DNA from: Haemophilus haemolyticus
GTDB lineage: Bacteria > Pseudomonadota > Gammaproteobacteria > Enterobacterales > Pasteurellaceae
Direction of reading: 5' to 3'
Length of the DNA stretch: 64,000 nucleotides
Assembly: GCF_003493605.1 (NCBI RefSeq)
Contig: NZ_QQKA01000005.1
Location: 1-64,000, forward strand
This document shows, one piece after another, positions 9,468 through 19,677 of the stretch (position 1 is its first letter; each line of letters begins with the position of its first letter). The notes beneath the pieces were generated by a model. The model was given only the letters and a program-made list of their open reading frames with translations, searched no databases and was not told the DNA's origin. The translations under genes were made by a program, and so were the position numbers.

Positions 9468-10508
9468 ATGGATAGACGAAATTTCCTAAAAGCAGGTCTG
9501 CTGGGAACAGTCACATCAGGTCTGCCCGTTGCAAAAGCCGAAGCGGTGGAAAATCTTCCGCCAATTCCTGGCGCACTTGGGATGCTTTATGACTCCACAC
9601 TTTGTGTTGGCTGTCAGGCTTGTGTCGCAGAATGTCAGCAAGTGAACAAAACACCTGTCAATCCAAAAGGTGAGCAAACTTGGTCAAACAATGACAAACT
9701 TACTCCGTTCACACGCAATGTGATTCAAGTATGGAGCGATGGAGACGGCAAAAATAAAGATAAAACAGAAAACGGTTATGCTTATGTTAAAAAACAATGT
9801 ATGCACTGTGTTGATCCAAACTGCGTTTCCGTTTGTCCGGTACAGGCTTTAACCAAAGATCCTAAAACAGGTATTGTTAAATACGATCCTGATATTTGTA
9901 CTGGTTGCCGTTATTGTATGGTGGGCTGTCCGTTTGACGTGCCAAAATATGATTACGACAATCCATTTGGTCAAATCAGCAAATGTGAACTTTGCAACCA
10001 AAAAGGTGTGGAACGCTTAGATAAAGGTGAATTACCAGGGTGTTGTCATGTTTGTCCAACCGGCGCAATTATTTTTGGTACCCGTGAAGAACTTTTAGCA
10101 GAAGCAAAACGTCGTTTAAGTTTATTACGTGGCACAGAATATGACTATCCTCGCCAACACGTAAACAGTAAAGACACTTATCGTGCAACTGTGCCAGCCT
10201 ATCAATATCGTATTTACGGTGAAAAAGAAGGGGGCGGGACACAAGTATTAGTGTTAAGTGCGGTTCCGCAAGAAAATTTAGGTTTCCCTGAGTTAGATGA
10301 TATTGCTACAGGTGCACGCGCAGCGCATTTACAACACTTCTTGTATCGCGGTTTGGCATTGCCACTGGTGGCGTTAGCTGGTTTAACAATGATGACTTAT
10401 AAGAATATGCACGGCGATAAGATTCGCGAACGAATTGAAGCGCAAAAAGAAGCAATGCGCCAAGCTCGTAAAGAAATGGAAGAAGCGGAGGATGAACATC
10501 ATGGGTAA
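9468..10508 (+). CDS. hybA: Hydrogenase-2 ferredoxin-like subunit, Tat-exported
   Basis: Periplasmic four-cluster ferredoxin that relays electrons from HybO to the membrane subunit HybB. 346 aa, starting [10 protein letters not shown], a short Tat signal. Cysteine groups [37 protein letters not shown] and CELC...CCHVCP account for four [4Fe-4S] clusters. A C-terminal hydrophobic helix ([16 protein letters not shown]) then a charged cytoplasmic tail matches E. coli HybA. It begins 2 bp after the hybO stop and overlaps hybB by 8 bp. Confidence 0.94.
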   Translation: MDRRNFLKAGLLGTVTSGLPVAKAEAVENLPPIPGALGMLYDSTLCVGCQACVAECQQVNKTPVNPKGEQTWSNNDKLTPFTRNVIQVWSDGDGKNKDKTENGYAYVKKQCMHCVDPNCVSVCPVQALTKDPKTGIVKYDPDICTGCRYCMVGCPFDVPKYDYDNPFGQISKCELCNQKGVERLDKGELPGCCHVCPTGAIIFGTREELLAEAKRRLSLLRGTEYDYPRQHVNSKDTYRATVPAYQYRIYGEKEGGGTQVLVLSAVPQENLGFPELDDIATGARAAHLQHFLYRGLALPLVALAGLTMMTYKNMHGDKIRERIEAQKEAMRQARKEMEEAEDEHHG

Positions 10509-11727
10509 TCCACGTCCAGTGGGCGGCCGATTAGTTTCCGCCAGTATTCTCTTTTTTGCACCTTTGGCTGTAATTTGTATCTTATTAATTATCAAACGTT
10601 TGTTCTTAGGTATCGGTTCCGTCACCGCACTTAACGGCGGTTATCCTTGGGGCTTATGGATTTCCTTTGACTTACTTGTAGGTACAGGTTTTGCCTGTGG
10701 TGGTTGGGCATTAGCTTGGACAGTATATATTTTCAACAAAGGGAAATATCACCCTCTTGTGCGTCCCGCATTGCTTGCCAGCTTATTCGGCTATTCATTA
10801 GGTGGTCTTTCCATCACCATTGATATGGGGCGTTACTGGCACTTGCCTTACTTCTACATTCCAGGTCAATTCAATACAAACTCGGTGTTGTTTGAAACCG
10901 CATTTTGTATGACGATCTACATCATTGTCGTCACCCTTGAATTTGCGCCAGTTTGGCTGGGATTCTTAGGATTGAAAAAATGGTTTAATAAGCTCAACAA
11001 AATTATGTTCTTTGTTATCGCACTTGGCGCACTATTGCCGATGATGCACCAATCATCTATGGGATCATTAATGATCGCCGCTGGTCATAAAGTTCATCAA
11101 GTATGGCAAAGCTATGAAGCATTACCAATCTTATCCTTACTCACCGCATTTATTATGGGCTTTTCTATCGTCATTTTTGAAGGTTCTTTAGTACGAGCAG
11201 GTTTAGCAGGAAAAACACCAGATGAGCGTTCACTCTTTACCCAGCTTGCAAAAGTGACCGCTGGATTAATCGCACTTTTCCTTGCAGTACGCTTTGGCGA
11301 GTTGATTTATCATGACAAACTCCATTATGTATTCGGATTCGATAAACTTGGTAAATTTGAAGCTTGGATGTTTTGGATGGAAGTATGGCTAATGACATTA
11401 CCATTACTTACTTTATTCCTTGGTGAGAAAAAATCTGATTCACGTTGGCTGTTTATCTCAGCCTTGAGCATGTTGCTCGGTGCAGCCCTATGGCGTTTAA
11501 ATTATTCAATGATTATGTACGATCCAGGTAATGGCTATCGTTACTTCCCATCAGCAGAAGAATTGCTAATTTCTATTGGTTTCGTTTCCATCGAAATTTG
11601 CGCCTATATTTTAATAATTCGTCTATTCCCTGTCTTACCTGTGTTGAAAGAAAAACATCATGAAGACTCGGAACAAATTATTGCCGAAAAAGCACAATTC
11701 AGTAAAAAAATGAGCGGAGCAGAATAA
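10501..11727 (+). CDS. hybB: Hydrogenase-2 integral membrane subunit (NrfD family)
   Basis: Multi-spanning NrfD/PsrC-type subunit that hands electrons to menaquinone. 408 aa with about ten hydrophobic segments, for example [33 protein letters not shown] and [16 protein letters not shown]. The longer open frame reaches upstream into hybA, but ATG 10501 (MGNPRPVGG) with GGAGG at 10486-10490 is the likely start; it overlaps the last 8 bp of hybA, implying coupled translation. Confidence 0.93.
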   Translation: MGNPRPVGGRLVSASILFFAPLAVICILLIIKRLFLGIGSVTALNGGYPWGLWISFDLLVGTGFACGGWALAWTVYIFNKGKYHPLVRPALLASLFGYSLGGLSITIDMGRYWHLPYFYIPGQFNTNSVLFETAFCMTIYIIVVTLEFAPVWLGFLGLKKWFNKLNKIMFFVIALGALLPMMHQSSMGSLMIAAGHKVHQVWQSYEALPILSLLTAFIMGFSIVIFEGSLVRAGLAGKTPDERSLFTQLAKVTAGLIALFLAVRFGELIYHDKLHYVFGFDKLGKFEAWMFWMEVWLMTLPLLTLFLGEKKSDSRWLFISALSMLLGAALWRLNYSMIMYDPGNGYRYFPSAEELLISIGFVSIEICAYILIIRLFPVLPVLKEKHHEDSEQIIAEKAQFSKKMSGAE

Positions 11728-13436
11728 TGACTGAAAAAAAACGTATCTCAATCGACCCTATCACACGCATTGAAGGCCATTTGCGTATCGATTGCGAAAT
11801 TGAAAATGGCGTAGTAACAAACGCTTGGTCATCAGGCACAATGTGGCGAGGTATGGAAAATATCGTGAAAGGTTCAGATCCGCGTGATGCTTGGATGATT
11901 ATGCAACGTATTTGTGGCGTTTGTACAACCGTTCACGCCATTATGAGTGTGCGTGCAGTAGAAGATGCTCTCGGTGCCAAAGTGCCAGTAAATGCACAAT
12001 ATATTCGCAATATGATTCTTTCTGCTCATAGTATGCACGACCATATCGTTCATTTTTATCAACTTTCTGCGATGGACTGGGTAGATATCACTGCGGCACT
12101 GAATGCTGATCCCGATAAAGCCGCTGAAATGCTTAAAGGTGTTTCAACATGGGGATTAAACAGTGCAAATGAATTCCGCAATGTGCAAAATAAAATTAAA
12201 TCTTTAGTTGAAAGCGGTCAGCTTGGTATTTTTGCCAACGGTTATTTCGGTCACCCTGCCATGAAATTACCGCCAGAAGTAAACTTAATTGCGGTGGCTC
12301 ACTATTTACAAGCACTTGAATGTCAGCGTGATTGTAACCGTATTGTGGCATTACTCGGCGGAAAAACACCACACATTCAAAACTTAGCAATTGGTGGTGT
12401 GGCAAACCCAATCAACTTAGACTCTCAATCAGTATTAAACTTAGAACGTTTAATGTTTGTAAAATCCTGTATTGATCGTTTAAATGACTTCGTGACTCAA
12501 GTTTATCGTGTTGATGCAGCTATTATTGCGGCTTATTACCCTGAATGGCTCAATCTTGGTAAAACATCAGGCAACTACCTTTCTGTACCTGAATATCCAA
12601 TTGACGGTGATAATTCTAAATTTGTTCTAACGGGTGGCTATATTGAAAACTTCGATATTTCAACCTTCCGTCCAATTACGCAACAAAAAGATGAATTTGT
12701 TGTAAAAGGAATTAAAGAAAGTGGTAAACACGCTTGGTATGAAGACGATGAACCGCTTGAACCTTGGGCTGGTTTAACACGTCCGAAATATACAGGCTGG
12801 CAAGATGAAGGCAAATATTCATGGGTAAAAGCACCAAGTTTCTACGGAAAAGTTGTTGAAGTTGGCCCTCTTGCCTATTTAATGTGTAACTTAGCCAATG
12901 AAAATAAAGATACATTACATCACTTTAACCATATTAAAGGGTTGTATGAAAAACTAAGCGGCAATACCTTATCTGTTGACCATTTACATTCAACCTTAGG
13001 ACGCATTATTGCTCGTACCGTACATTGTTGCGTGCTAAATAATATTCTTGAACAACAATGGAAACTACTTGTTGATAATATTGGCACTGGTGATACCGTT
13101 GCTTATCTCAAAACAGACATTCCACAAACTGGTGAGTTTAAAGGTGTTGGTTTTGGTGAAGTACCTCGTGGCATGCTCTCTCACTGGGTTGTTGTTAAAA
13201 ATGGCAAAATCGAAAATTATCAAGCCGTTGTACCATCAACGTGGAATGCAGGCCCTCGTAACCAGAATGATGAAATGGGGCCTTATGAGCTTTCCATCAT
13301 CGGTACACCTGTAGCAGATCCAACAAAACCATTAGAAGTTGTGCGCACCATCCACTCTTTCGACCCTTGCATGTCATGCGCAGTGCATGTTGTGAACACA
13401 GAAAATGGTGAAGTCACACAAGTGAAGGTACTCTAA
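11727..13436 (+). CDS. hybC: Hydrogenase-2 large (Ni-Fe active site) subunit
   Basis: Catalytic subunit oxidising H2. The four nickel cysteines are in RICGVC near residue 60 and DPCMSCAVH near the C-terminus; the C-terminal pair is Cys, so this is [NiFe], not [NiFeSe]. After the conserved His a 15-residue tail (VVNTENGEVTQVKVL) remains to be removed by HybD, the same tail length as E. coli HybC. It has no signal of its own and is expected to be exported together with HybO. 569 aa. Start and stop overlap neighbours by one base (TAATG) on both sides. Confidence 0.96.
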   Translation: MTEKKRISIDPITRIEGHLRIDCEIENGVVTNAWSSGTMWRGMENIVKGSDPRDAWMIMQRICGVCTTVHAIMSVRAVEDALGAKVPVNAQYIRNMILSAHSMHDHIVHFYQLSAMDWVDITAALNADPDKAAEMLKGVSTWGLNSANEFRNVQNKIKSLVESGQLGIFANGYFGHPAMKLPPEVNLIAVAHYLQALECQRDCNRIVALLGGKTPHIQNLAIGGVANPINLDSQSVLNLERLMFVKSCIDRLNDFVTQVYRVDAAIIAAYYPEWLNLGKTSGNYLSVPEYPIDGDNSKFVLTGGYIENFDISTFRPITQQKDEFVVKGIKESGKHAWYEDDEPLEPWAGLTRPKYTGWQDEGKYSWVKAPSFYGKVVEVGPLAYLMCNLANENKDTLHHFNHIKGLYEKLSGNTLSVDHLHSTLGRIIARTVHCCVLNNILEQQWKLLVDNIGTGDTVAYLKTDIPQTGEFKGVGFGEVPRGMLSHWVVVKNGKIENYQAVVPSTWNAGPRNQNDEMGPYELSIIGTPVADPTKPLEVVRTIHSFDPCMSCAVHVVNTENGEVTQVKVL

Positions 13437-13924
13437 TGAAACCATTAATCTTAGGCGTTGGTAATATTTTACTCGGCGATGAAGGCGTGGGCGTACGAAT
13501 CGTCCAAGCCCTAGAAAATCGCTCTGAAATTTTACCGCACTTTGACGTGGTTGATGGTGGTACTTGTGGCATGGAATTACTAGATGAAATGGCAAACCGT
13601 GAGCATATCATCATCATCGACGCCGTACTTGCTAATAAACAGCCAGGAGAAATCATTGTGCTTCATGATGAGCAAGTGCCAGTATTTTTCTCGCGTAAAA
13701 TTTCACCACACCAACTTGGTATTTGTGATGTGCTTTCTGCGTTAAAATTAACGGATGAATTCCCTAAAAATCTATGTTTAATTGGGGTTCAACCAGAAAC
13801 TTTTGACCCACAGATTGCATTAAGTGAAACAATTCAAAAACAATTTCCAGTGATTTTTGAGACATTGGAGAATGTTTTAAAAGAATATGATCTTTCCTCC
13901 GTGGGTAAGTATACCCACGGTTAA
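13436..13924 (+). CDS. hybD: Hydrogenase-2 maturation endopeptidase
   Basis: Cleaves the C-terminal tail of HybC once nickel is inserted. 162 aa, with the family N-terminus LILGVGNILLGDEGVGVR (the Glu near residue 16 is a nickel-sensing ligand), VVDGGTCGMELLD, and the His in SPHQLGICD. The last seven codons (VGKYTHG) and the stop region are part of a 9-bp hairpin at 13899-13920, so the C-terminus may have been altered by a repeat element. Confidence 0.92.
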   Translation: MKPLILGVGNILLGDEGVGVRIVQALENRSEILPHFDVVDGGTCGMELLDEMANREHIIIIDAVLANKQPGEIIVLHDEQVPVFFSRKISPHQLGICDVLSALKLTDEFPKNLCLIGVQPETFDPQIALSETIQKQFPVIFETLENVLKEYDLSSVGKYTHG

Positions 13925-13972
13925 ACATTGTCGCTCCCCTTTGGGGAGCATCACCTTGTCCTAAAGGGACAA
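13899..13972. repeat. Three consecutive hairpins between hybD and hybE
   Basis: Three stems lie in 74 bp. A is CCGTGGGTA (13899-13907) with TACCCACGG (13912-13920). B is GCTCCCC (13933-13939) with GGGGAGC (13943-13949). C is TTGTCC (13956-13961) with GGACAA (13967-13972). The first overlaps the end of hybD. No T-tract follows any of them, so they look like a palindromic repeat or an RNA processing or stability element rather than a terminator. GC-richness contrasts with the surroundings. Confidence 0.6.
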
Positions 13973-14020
13973 AATTATAACTAACCAAAGGTATGCTTAC
14001 TCTAGGTTATAGTAAATATT

Positions 14021-14530
14021 ATGTATCGACACGAAAAAACACCAGAAAATACCACCGCACTTGAAGGTGTTATTCAAGGCTTATCCGAAGATCCATCTTC
14101 AATCTTCCAAAACGAAATGCGAAAAGTTGCAGGAGAAATGAAAGATCTTCCTTTCTATCGAAAAAGTATCGACTGCTATTGCCCTAAATTTATACTTTTT
14201 GAAAACCAATGGATAGGTACAGTTGTGACACCTTGGATGTTAAGTATTGTCATTTTGCCAGGCAAAGATCAAGAATGGGAACCGCGCGAAATTGGCGATA
14301 AACTTTCAGTACAGCTGCCCTATAAAACCTTCACTTTTACAGTGAGTAGTTTAGAAAATATTCCACAATATCTTAGTTGCTCCCTTCATTCTCCGATTGA
14401 TCCTGCTATGACAAATACTCAAGCAGCTCAACTCGCACAAGATTGCCTCAGAATGATTTTATCTATGCCAACAAAAGCAACAACTTTTGATCCAGATCGA
14501 CGTAACTTATTCCGCGCGATAGTAAAATAG
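14021..14530 (+). CDS. hybE: HybE-type hydrogenase-2 assembly chaperone
   Basis: Homologue of E. coli HybE, which helps assemble HybO and holds back premature Tat export. 169 aa. Recognisable segments are [21 protein letters not shown] at the N-terminus, a central [15 protein letters not shown] and RMIL near the C-terminus. No signal peptide. The start has only a weak ribosome site, and about 95 bp with three hairpins separates it from hybD, so its expression level may be set separately from the structural genes. Confidence 0.85.
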   Translation: MYRHEKTPENTTALEGVIQGLSEDPSSIFQNEMRKVAGEMKDLPFYRKSIDCYCPKFILFENQWIGTVVTPWMLSIVILPGKDQEWEPREIGDKLSVQLPYKTFTFTVSSLENIPQYLSCSLHSPIDPAMTNTQAAQLAQDCLRMILSMPTKATTFDPDRRNLFRAIVK

Positions 14531-14559
14531 ACACAAATTTCAATAGGAGTGAATGTATT

Positions 14560-14835
14560 ATGTGTTTAGGTGTTCCAGGCCAAATTGTTAAAATTGGCGA
14601 AAGCGCTCTTCAACTTGCCACCGTGGATGTATGTGGCGTACAACGTGATGTGAATATTTCACTGGTCTGCAATGGAGATCCTGCCGATTTACTTGGCAAA
14701 TGGGTACTCGTTCATGTTGGCTTTGCAATGAGTGTTATTGATGAAGATGAAGCTAAGAAAACCCAAGAAGCCCTGCTGGCTATGAGTCAACTCGAACACG
14801 AAGTTGGGGATTTTTTAGGATTAAATCAAAAATAG
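14560..14835 (+). CDS. hybG: HypC/HybG-family hydrogenase maturation chaperone
   Basis: Small chaperone that binds the large-subunit precursor and, with HypD, delivers the Fe(CN)2CO group. 91 aa starting MCLGVPGQI, with the essential Cys2, then an acidic C-terminal half. AGGAGTG precedes the ATG. By position at the end of hyb it corresponds to HybG. The genes hypA/hybF, hypB, hypD, hypE and hypF are not in the window and must lie elsewhere if the enzyme is active. Confidence 0.9.
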   Translation: MCLGVPGQIVKIGESALQLATVDVCGVQRDVNISLVCNGDPADLLGKWVLVHVGFAMSVIDEDEAKKTQEALLAMSQLEHEVGDFLGLNQK

Positions 14836-14864
14836 AAAAGTAGGCGTTGAGCCTACTTTTTTAT
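14836..14864 (+). terminator. Terminator of the hyb operon
   Basis: AAAAGTAGGC (14836-14845) and GCCTACTTTT (14851-14860), a 10-bp stem with a 5-base loop, then TT-ATTT. It begins at the hybG stop. Confidence 0.85.
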
Positions 14865-15033
14865 TTCAATTTATACCTCTCAATCTCTCTAATTTTTCTA
14901 ATCTAAAGCAATATTTCTCTTATCTTTTTGTTTAATAGCTATCTCTATAACAATGTAAAAAGTCTATTAATTGAATCGTTTAATTGTAATGTAGAAGATG
15001 ATAGTGCAGTGGAAATTTTAATCTTTTATAAAT

Positions 15034-15135
15034 TATATCTCATAGGATATAAAGAACAAACTATACTTTACAAGATATAAAATAAGATTTATACTTTATG
15101 GCGTATAAAACAATTTCTATACGCTATAGCGTATG
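15034..15135. promoter_or_regulatory. hipBA operator array: four palindromes at 28-bp intervals
   Basis: Four 18-bp palindromes of form TATAY-N8-RTATR lie at 15034-15051, 15062-15079, 15090-15107 and 15118-15135. Their centres are exactly 28 bp apart. E. coli HipB binds four sites of form TATCC-N8-GGATA, so half-site length and gap agree while the recognition bases differ. The likely promoter lies across the second and third sites. The rest of the 310-bp gap, 14865-15033, is AT-rich and shows nothing I can name. Confidence 0.8.
15067..15095 (+). promoter_or_regulatory. hipBA promoter
   Basis: TTTACA (15067-15072), a 17-bp spacer and TATACT (15090-15095). The -35 is inside operator 2 and the -10 inside operator 3, so HipB binding would block polymerase directly. 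Confidence 0.65.
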
Positions 15136-15145
15136 AGGAGTCACA

Positions 15146-15424
15146 ATGGTTATCACCACCGCAAAAATGCTTTCTCATGTCATTCGTGAATTTCGCTATC
15201 AAGGCGATCTGTCACAAACTGATGTTGCTAAACTCGCTGGAACTACCCAAGCCAGAATTTCAGCGTTTGAGAATGAGCCAGAGCGTACTAAATTAGAAAC
15301 GCTATTTAAAATTCTAGCAGGATTAGAACTAGAGCTTATTGTGCAACCGCGCAAAAAGTCATCTGATACTGCTCGCTCAATCAAAGAGCCAACAGCAACA
15401 TACGATGACGACGAGGCATGGTGA
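15146..15424 (+). CDS. hipB: HipB-like antitoxin / autorepressor (Xre-type HTH)
   Basis: 92 aa. The helix-turn-helix is at about residues 24-44 (LSQTDVAKLAGTTQARISAFE), followed by KLETLFKILAGLELELIV and an acidic disordered tail. Known HipB proteins dimerise, bind operators upstream of hipBA and neutralise HipA. GAGGAG is 8 bases before the ATG. The stop codon overlaps the proposed hipA start (TGATG). The four-site operator array directly upstream supports the assignment. Confidence 0.88.
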   Translation: MVITTAKMLSHVIREFRYQGDLSQTDVAKLAGTTQARISAFENEPERTKLETLFKILAGLELELIVQPRKKSSDTARSIKEPTATYDDDEAW

Positions 15425-16704
15425 TGAGTAACTCTATTCTAAACGTTGCCATGAATGGCTTGTTAGTCGGTGAATGGCGAAAACTCACCAGTGGCGCAAC
15501 CGAATTTCAGTATGTGGAAAAATGGCTTGAATCTGTTCGCTCGCGCCCTATTTCATTATCACTGCCCTTGTCGCACAAAATTTATCGAGGAGATTCCGTT
15601 TACAATTTCTTCGATAATCTCCTCCCCGACAATGAACAGATCCGTTCACGCATTCAACAACGTTTCCAAACATCAACGAAATCCCCATTTGATTTGCTTT
15701 CCGCGATTGGACAGGATTGTATTGGCGCAATTCAGCTTTATCAGGGGCAGAGCCGCTCGGTACGTCAAATTTATGCAGAACCACTAAATGACAAAGAGGT
15801 GGAAAACGTGCTGAAAAACTACCGCACTTTTCCTCTCGGCATGGAAGAAAGCGAGGATTTCCGAATTTCTTTGGCCGGCGCTCAGGAAAAAACAGCGCTA
15901 CTTTATTATCAGAATCAATGGCAGCGCCCTTTGCATTCCACCGCGACCAGTCATATTTTTAAGCTCCCGATTGGTATGGTGGCACAAGGGCAACTTGATC
16001 TTTCCGGCAGCTGTGAAAATGAATGGCTTTGCTTGAATATTATGAAAGCCTTCGGTTTGCCGGTTCCTCGAAGTCAAATTCAGTATTTTGGTGAAATGAA
16101 AGTACTGATTGTGGAGCGCTTTGATCGTCGTTGGTCTGAAAATAGGAGTTGGCTAATTCGTTTACCACAAGAAGATATGTGCCAAGCACTCAACATCGCT
16201 CCTGCACGAAAATATGAAAATGACGGTGGTCCGAGCATTCTGCAAATTATGTCGCTCCTCAACGGTTCATCCAACGCCCAAGCAGATCGCAAGCAGTTTT
16301 TTAAAGCACAAATTATTTTCTGGCTACTTTGTGCCATTGACGGTCATGGCAAAAACTTCAGTTTATTTTTGGAACAAGAGAATCGCTATCGTCTAACGCC
16401 TTTTTATGACGTGATGTCCGCCTATCCGCTCATCAAACACAACGGACTACAAAAGCAAAAAGTCAAAATGGCAATGGCGTGGCACGGCGAAAACAAACAT
16501 TATTTATGGGATAAAATACAACTCCGCCACATTTTCAATACGGCTAAACTCGCAGGCTTGGCAAAGGAAACGGTAGAAGACATTTTGCATGAGATCTGTG
16601 CACTATATCCAAGAGTCAGTGAAATAAATACCTATGGATTGCCTGATGAAATTGTCGAGCCTATTTTAATGGGATTAGAAATGCAGATGAAAAAGATAAG
16701 TTAA
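15424..16704 (+). CDS. hipA: HipA-like serine/threonine kinase toxin
   Basis: 426 aa from ATG 15424, which overlaps the hipB stop and has GAGG 7 bases upstream; ATG 15418 is an alternative. HipA kinases phosphorylate glutamyl-tRNA synthetase and arrest growth. Visible features: N-terminal subdomain (VGEWRKL, PISLSLPL); SLAGAQEKTALL, the Ser-containing P-loop motif region; the catalytic Asp in IDGHGKNFSLF; and the metal-binding Asp in LTPFYDVMSAYP. All key kinase residues appear intact, so the toxin is probably functional. It has the classical full-length E. coli-type architecture. Confidence 0.88.
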   Translation: MSNSILNVAMNGLLVGEWRKLTSGATEFQYVEKWLESVRSRPISLSLPLSHKIYRGDSVYNFFDNLLPDNEQIRSRIQQRFQTSTKSPFDLLSAIGQDCIGAIQLYQGQSRSVRQIYAEPLNDKEVENVLKNYRTFPLGMEESEDFRISLAGAQEKTALLYYQNQWQRPLHSTATSHIFKLPIGMVAQGQLDLSGSCENEWLCLNIMKAFGLPVPRSQIQYFGEMKVLIVERFDRRWSENRSWLIRLPQEDMCQALNIAPARKYENDGGPSILQIMSLLNGSSNAQADRKQFFKAQIIFWLLCAIDGHGKNFSLFLEQENRYRLTPFYDVMSAYPLIKHNGLQKQKVKMAMAWHGENKHYLWDKIQLRHIFNTAKLAGLAKETVEDILHEICALYPRVSEINTYGLPDEIVEPILMGLEMQMKKIS

Positions 16705-16747
16705 AAAAGTGCGATGAAAATTCACCATACTTTTTAATTGCTGAAAA

Positions 16748-16777
16748 GAAAAAACGTCGGAGAAACCGACGTTTTTA
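16748..16777. terminator. Bidirectional terminator between hipA and valS
   Basis: AAAACGTCGG (16751-16760), loop AGAAA, CCGACGTTTT (16766-16775), with an A-run before and a T-run after. It serves the convergent ends of hipA and valS. A decayed pair of uptake signals lies at about 16705-16736. Confidence 0.8.
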
Positions 16778-16786
16778 TTATTGAAA

Positions 16787-19651
16787 TTAAAGTGCCTCAA
16801 TCGCCTTATACTGCTCTTGGATTTTTTCTAATCCTGATTGGTATTCCGCTTGTTTTTCACGTTCTTTCGCAATTACCGCTTCTGGCGCTTTAGCTACAAA
16901 AGCTTCATTGCTAAGTTTATTCTCGATGCGTTTAACTTCGTTTTGATATTTTTCAATCTCTTTAGTTAAACGAGCAAGTTCCGCTTCTTTATTGATAAAG
17001 CCAGCCATTGGCACGAGTAACTCAGCATTGCCAACGAGTTTCGCTACCGCAAGTGGTGCTGTTTCGTTTGCGGCTAACACTTGAACGTTGTCTAATTTCG
17101 CCATGGCTTTCAAAAGAGCGGTCTGTTTTTCAAGAATTTTTGCATTTTCTGCACTTAAATTACGGAATAACAGATCTAAACCTTTACTTGGTGCGATGTT
17201 GCTTTCTGCACGAATATTACGCACCGCAACGATCACTTCTTTTAACCACTCAATTTCAGCTTCCGCCTCTAGATCAAAGCCGCTCTCTTCCACTTGTGGG
17301 AAAGGTTGTAACATAATGCTGTCTGCAGTGATGTCCATAAATCCTTTCACTTTTTGCCAAATTTCTTCGGTAATAAATGGAATCAGCGGATGTGCTAAAC
17401 GTAATAATTTTTCTAACACGTGAACCAAGGTTTGGCTTGCCGCACGGATTTGTGCTGCATTGCCGTTTGCAAATACTGGTTTAGTCAATTCCAAATACCA
17501 GTCACAGAATTGGTTCCAAGTAAACTCATAAATCGCATTGGCACAAAGGTCGAAACGATATTGGCTTAATGAATTACGGAAAGTTTCCACTGTGCGATTG
17601 AATTCTGATTGAATCCAACGGTCTGCCACGGAAAATTCAATTTCGCCTTCGCTTAAATCTAATTTTTCATTCGTTAAGACGAAACGGCTTGCATTCCACA
17701 ATTTGTTACAGAAATTACGGTAGCCCTCTAAACGTTTCATATCCCAGTTAATATCGCGACCGTTTGAAGCTAACGCAGCTAATGTAAAACGCAATGCATC
17801 TGTACCGTGAGCCGCAATACCTTCAGCAAATTCTTTGCGCGTTGCTTTAGCAATTTTCTCTGCTAATTGCGGCTGCATCATGTTGCCAGTACGTTTTTCA
17901 AGTAAATCTTCAAGGCTAATACCGTCAATCATATCGATTGGGTCAAGCACGTTACCTTTCGATTTCGACATTTTTTGACCTTGTTCATCACGGATCAAGC
18001 CTGTTACATACACGGTTTTGAATGGCACTTGTGGTTTGCCGTTTTCATCTTTTATGAAGTGCATCGTAAACATAATCATACGTGCAACCCAGAAGAAAAT
18101 GATGTCAAAGCCTGTAATTAACACATCCGTTGGATGGAACATTTTGAGCTCTTTAGTTTGCTCTGGCCAACCTAAAGTAGAGAACGTCCATAAACCTGAT
18201 GAGAACCATGTGTCTAACACGTCTTCATCTTGTTTGAGTTCAACCGCAGAATCTAAGTTATATTTTGACCGCACTTCTTCTTCGTTACGCGCGACATAAA
18301 CATTACCTTCCGCGTCATACCACGCTGGAATACGGTGTCCCCACCAAAGTTGGCGAGAGATACACCAATCTTGGATATCACGCATCCAAGAGAAATAAAG
18401 GTTTTCATATTGTTTCGGCACGAATTGGATTTCGCCGTCTTCCACCGCTTTAATCGCCACATCTGCAAGTGGTTTCACGCTCACATACCATTGGTCGGTT
18501 AGCATCGGCTCGATTGGCACGCCGCCACGGTCGCCATAAGGCACTTTCAAATCATGTGGTTTAATTTCGTCTAATAAACCAAGCGCTTCAAAATCTGCCA
18601 CGATTTTCTTACGTGCAGCAAAACGCTCTAAGCCACGGTAATCCGCAGGAATAATCGCTTCATAGTCTGCAAGGGGTTTGCCGTCAGTACCGATAATTTC
18701 CGCTTCATCACGAATATCTGCATTTAAAGTTAATACATTAACCATTGGCAAGCCGTGACGTTTACCCACTTCGTAGTCATTGAAGTCATGAGCTGGGGTA
18801 ATTTTCACTACACCAGTACCGAATTCACGATCAACATATTCATCGGCAATAATTGGAATCTCACGGTTTGCAAGCGGTAGAATTACCGTCTTACCTTGCA
18901 AATCTTTGTAACGTTCATCTTCAGGATGCACAGCCACCGCCGTATCGCCCAACATAGTTTCTGGACGAGTGGTTGCCACCACTAAATAATCTTTACCATC
19001 TGCCGTTTTCGCACCGTTTGCTAACGGGTAACGGAAGTGCCAAAGCGAACCTTTGCTTTCTTTATTTTCAACTTCTAAATCTGAAATCGCAGTGTGAAGT
19101 TTTGGATCCCAGTTTACTAAGCGTTTTCCACGGTAAATCAAACCTTCTTCGTGCAAGCGAACAAACACTTCTTTTACCGCATTGGATAAACCCTCGTCCA
19201 TGGTAAAACGCTCACGTTCCCAGTCGATGGAGTTACCTAAACGGCGCATTTGTTGGCTGATTGTGCCACCTGAATAAGCTTTCCAGTCCCAAATTTTGTT
19301 GATGAACGCTTCGCGACCATAATCGTGGCGAGTTTTGCCTTCTTCTGCGGCAATTTTACGTTCCACCACCATTTGGGTTGCAATACCTGCGTGGTCTGTC
19401 CCCACTTGCCATAAGGTGTTATGCCCTTCCATACGGTTAAAACGGATCAAAGTATCCATTAAAGTTTGTTGGAAAGCATGCCCCATGTGCAAAGAACCTG
19501 TTACATTCGGTGGTGGAATTGCAATGCAATAGCTTGGCGCATTTTCATTTTCAGACGGTTTAAAATAACCGCTCTCTTCCCAATGTTGATAAAGGGCTTG
19601 TTCTACCGTAGACGGATTAAAACGGTCTGCCATTTCGAATTTTTGTGTCAT
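16787..19651 (-). CDS. valS: Valyl-tRNA synthetase
   Basis: Charges tRNA-Val. 954 aa, normal for the bacterial enzyme. The class I signature HMGH is near residue 57 ([12 protein letters not shown]) and the KMSKS loop is in [13 protein letters not shown] near residue 568. An editing domain (CP1) is inserted between them. A C-terminal coiled-coil arm, rich in Lys and Glu ([19 protein letters not shown]), ends the protein. In many gammaproteobacteria valS directly follows holC; here three genes intervene, all in the same direction. Confidence 0.97.
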   Translation of the reverse strand: MTQKFEMADRFNPSTVEQALYQHWEESGYFKPSENENAPSYCIAIPPPNVTGSLHMGHAFQQTLMDTLIRFNRMEGHNTLWQVGTDHAGIATQMVVERKIAAEEGKTRHDYGREAFINKIWDWKAYSGGTISQQMRRLGNSIDWERERFTMDEGLSNAVKEVFVRLHEEGLIYRGKRLVNWDPKLHTAISDLEVENKESKGSLWHFRYPLANGAKTADGKDYLVVATTRPETMLGDTAVAVHPEDERYKDLQGKTVILPLANREIPIIADEYVDREFGTGVVKITPAHDFNDYEVGKRHGLPMVNVLTLNADIRDEAEIIGTDGKPLADYEAIIPADYRGLERFAARKKIVADFEALGLLDEIKPHDLKVPYGDRGGVPIEPMLTDQWYVSVKPLADVAIKAVEDGEIQFVPKQYENLYFSWMRDIQDWCISRQLWWGHRIPAWYDAEGNVYVARNEEEVRSKYNLDSAVELKQDEDVLDTWFSSGLWTFSTLGWPEQTKELKMFHPTDVLITGFDIIFFWVARMIMFTMHFIKDENGKPQVPFKTVYVTGLIRDEQGQKMSKSKGNVLDPIDMIDGISLEDLLEKRTGNMMQPQLAEKIAKATRKEFAEGIAAHGTDALRFTLAALASNGRDINWDMKRLEGYRNFCNKLWNASRFVLTNEKLDLSEGEIEFSVADRWIQSEFNRTVETFRNSLSQYRFDLCANAIYEFTWNQFCDWYLELTKPVFANGNAAQIRAASQTLVHVLEKLLRLAHPLIPFITEEIWQKVKGFMDITADSIMLQPFPQVEESGFDLEAEAEIEWLKEVIVAVRNIRAESNIAPSKGLDLLFRNLSAENAKILEKQTALLKAMAKLDNVQVLAANETAPLAVAKLVGNAELLVPMAGFINKEAELARLTKEIEKYQNEVKRIENKLSNEAFVAKAPEAVIAKEREKQAEYQSGLEKIQEQYKAIEAL

Positions 19652-19677
19652 TGTTGCTATTCTCTTTAATTAAACAT

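Noticed and set aside
10435-10500. N-terminal extension of hybB
   Set aside because: It runs within the hybA reading region and has no ribosome site; GGAGG serves ATG 10501.
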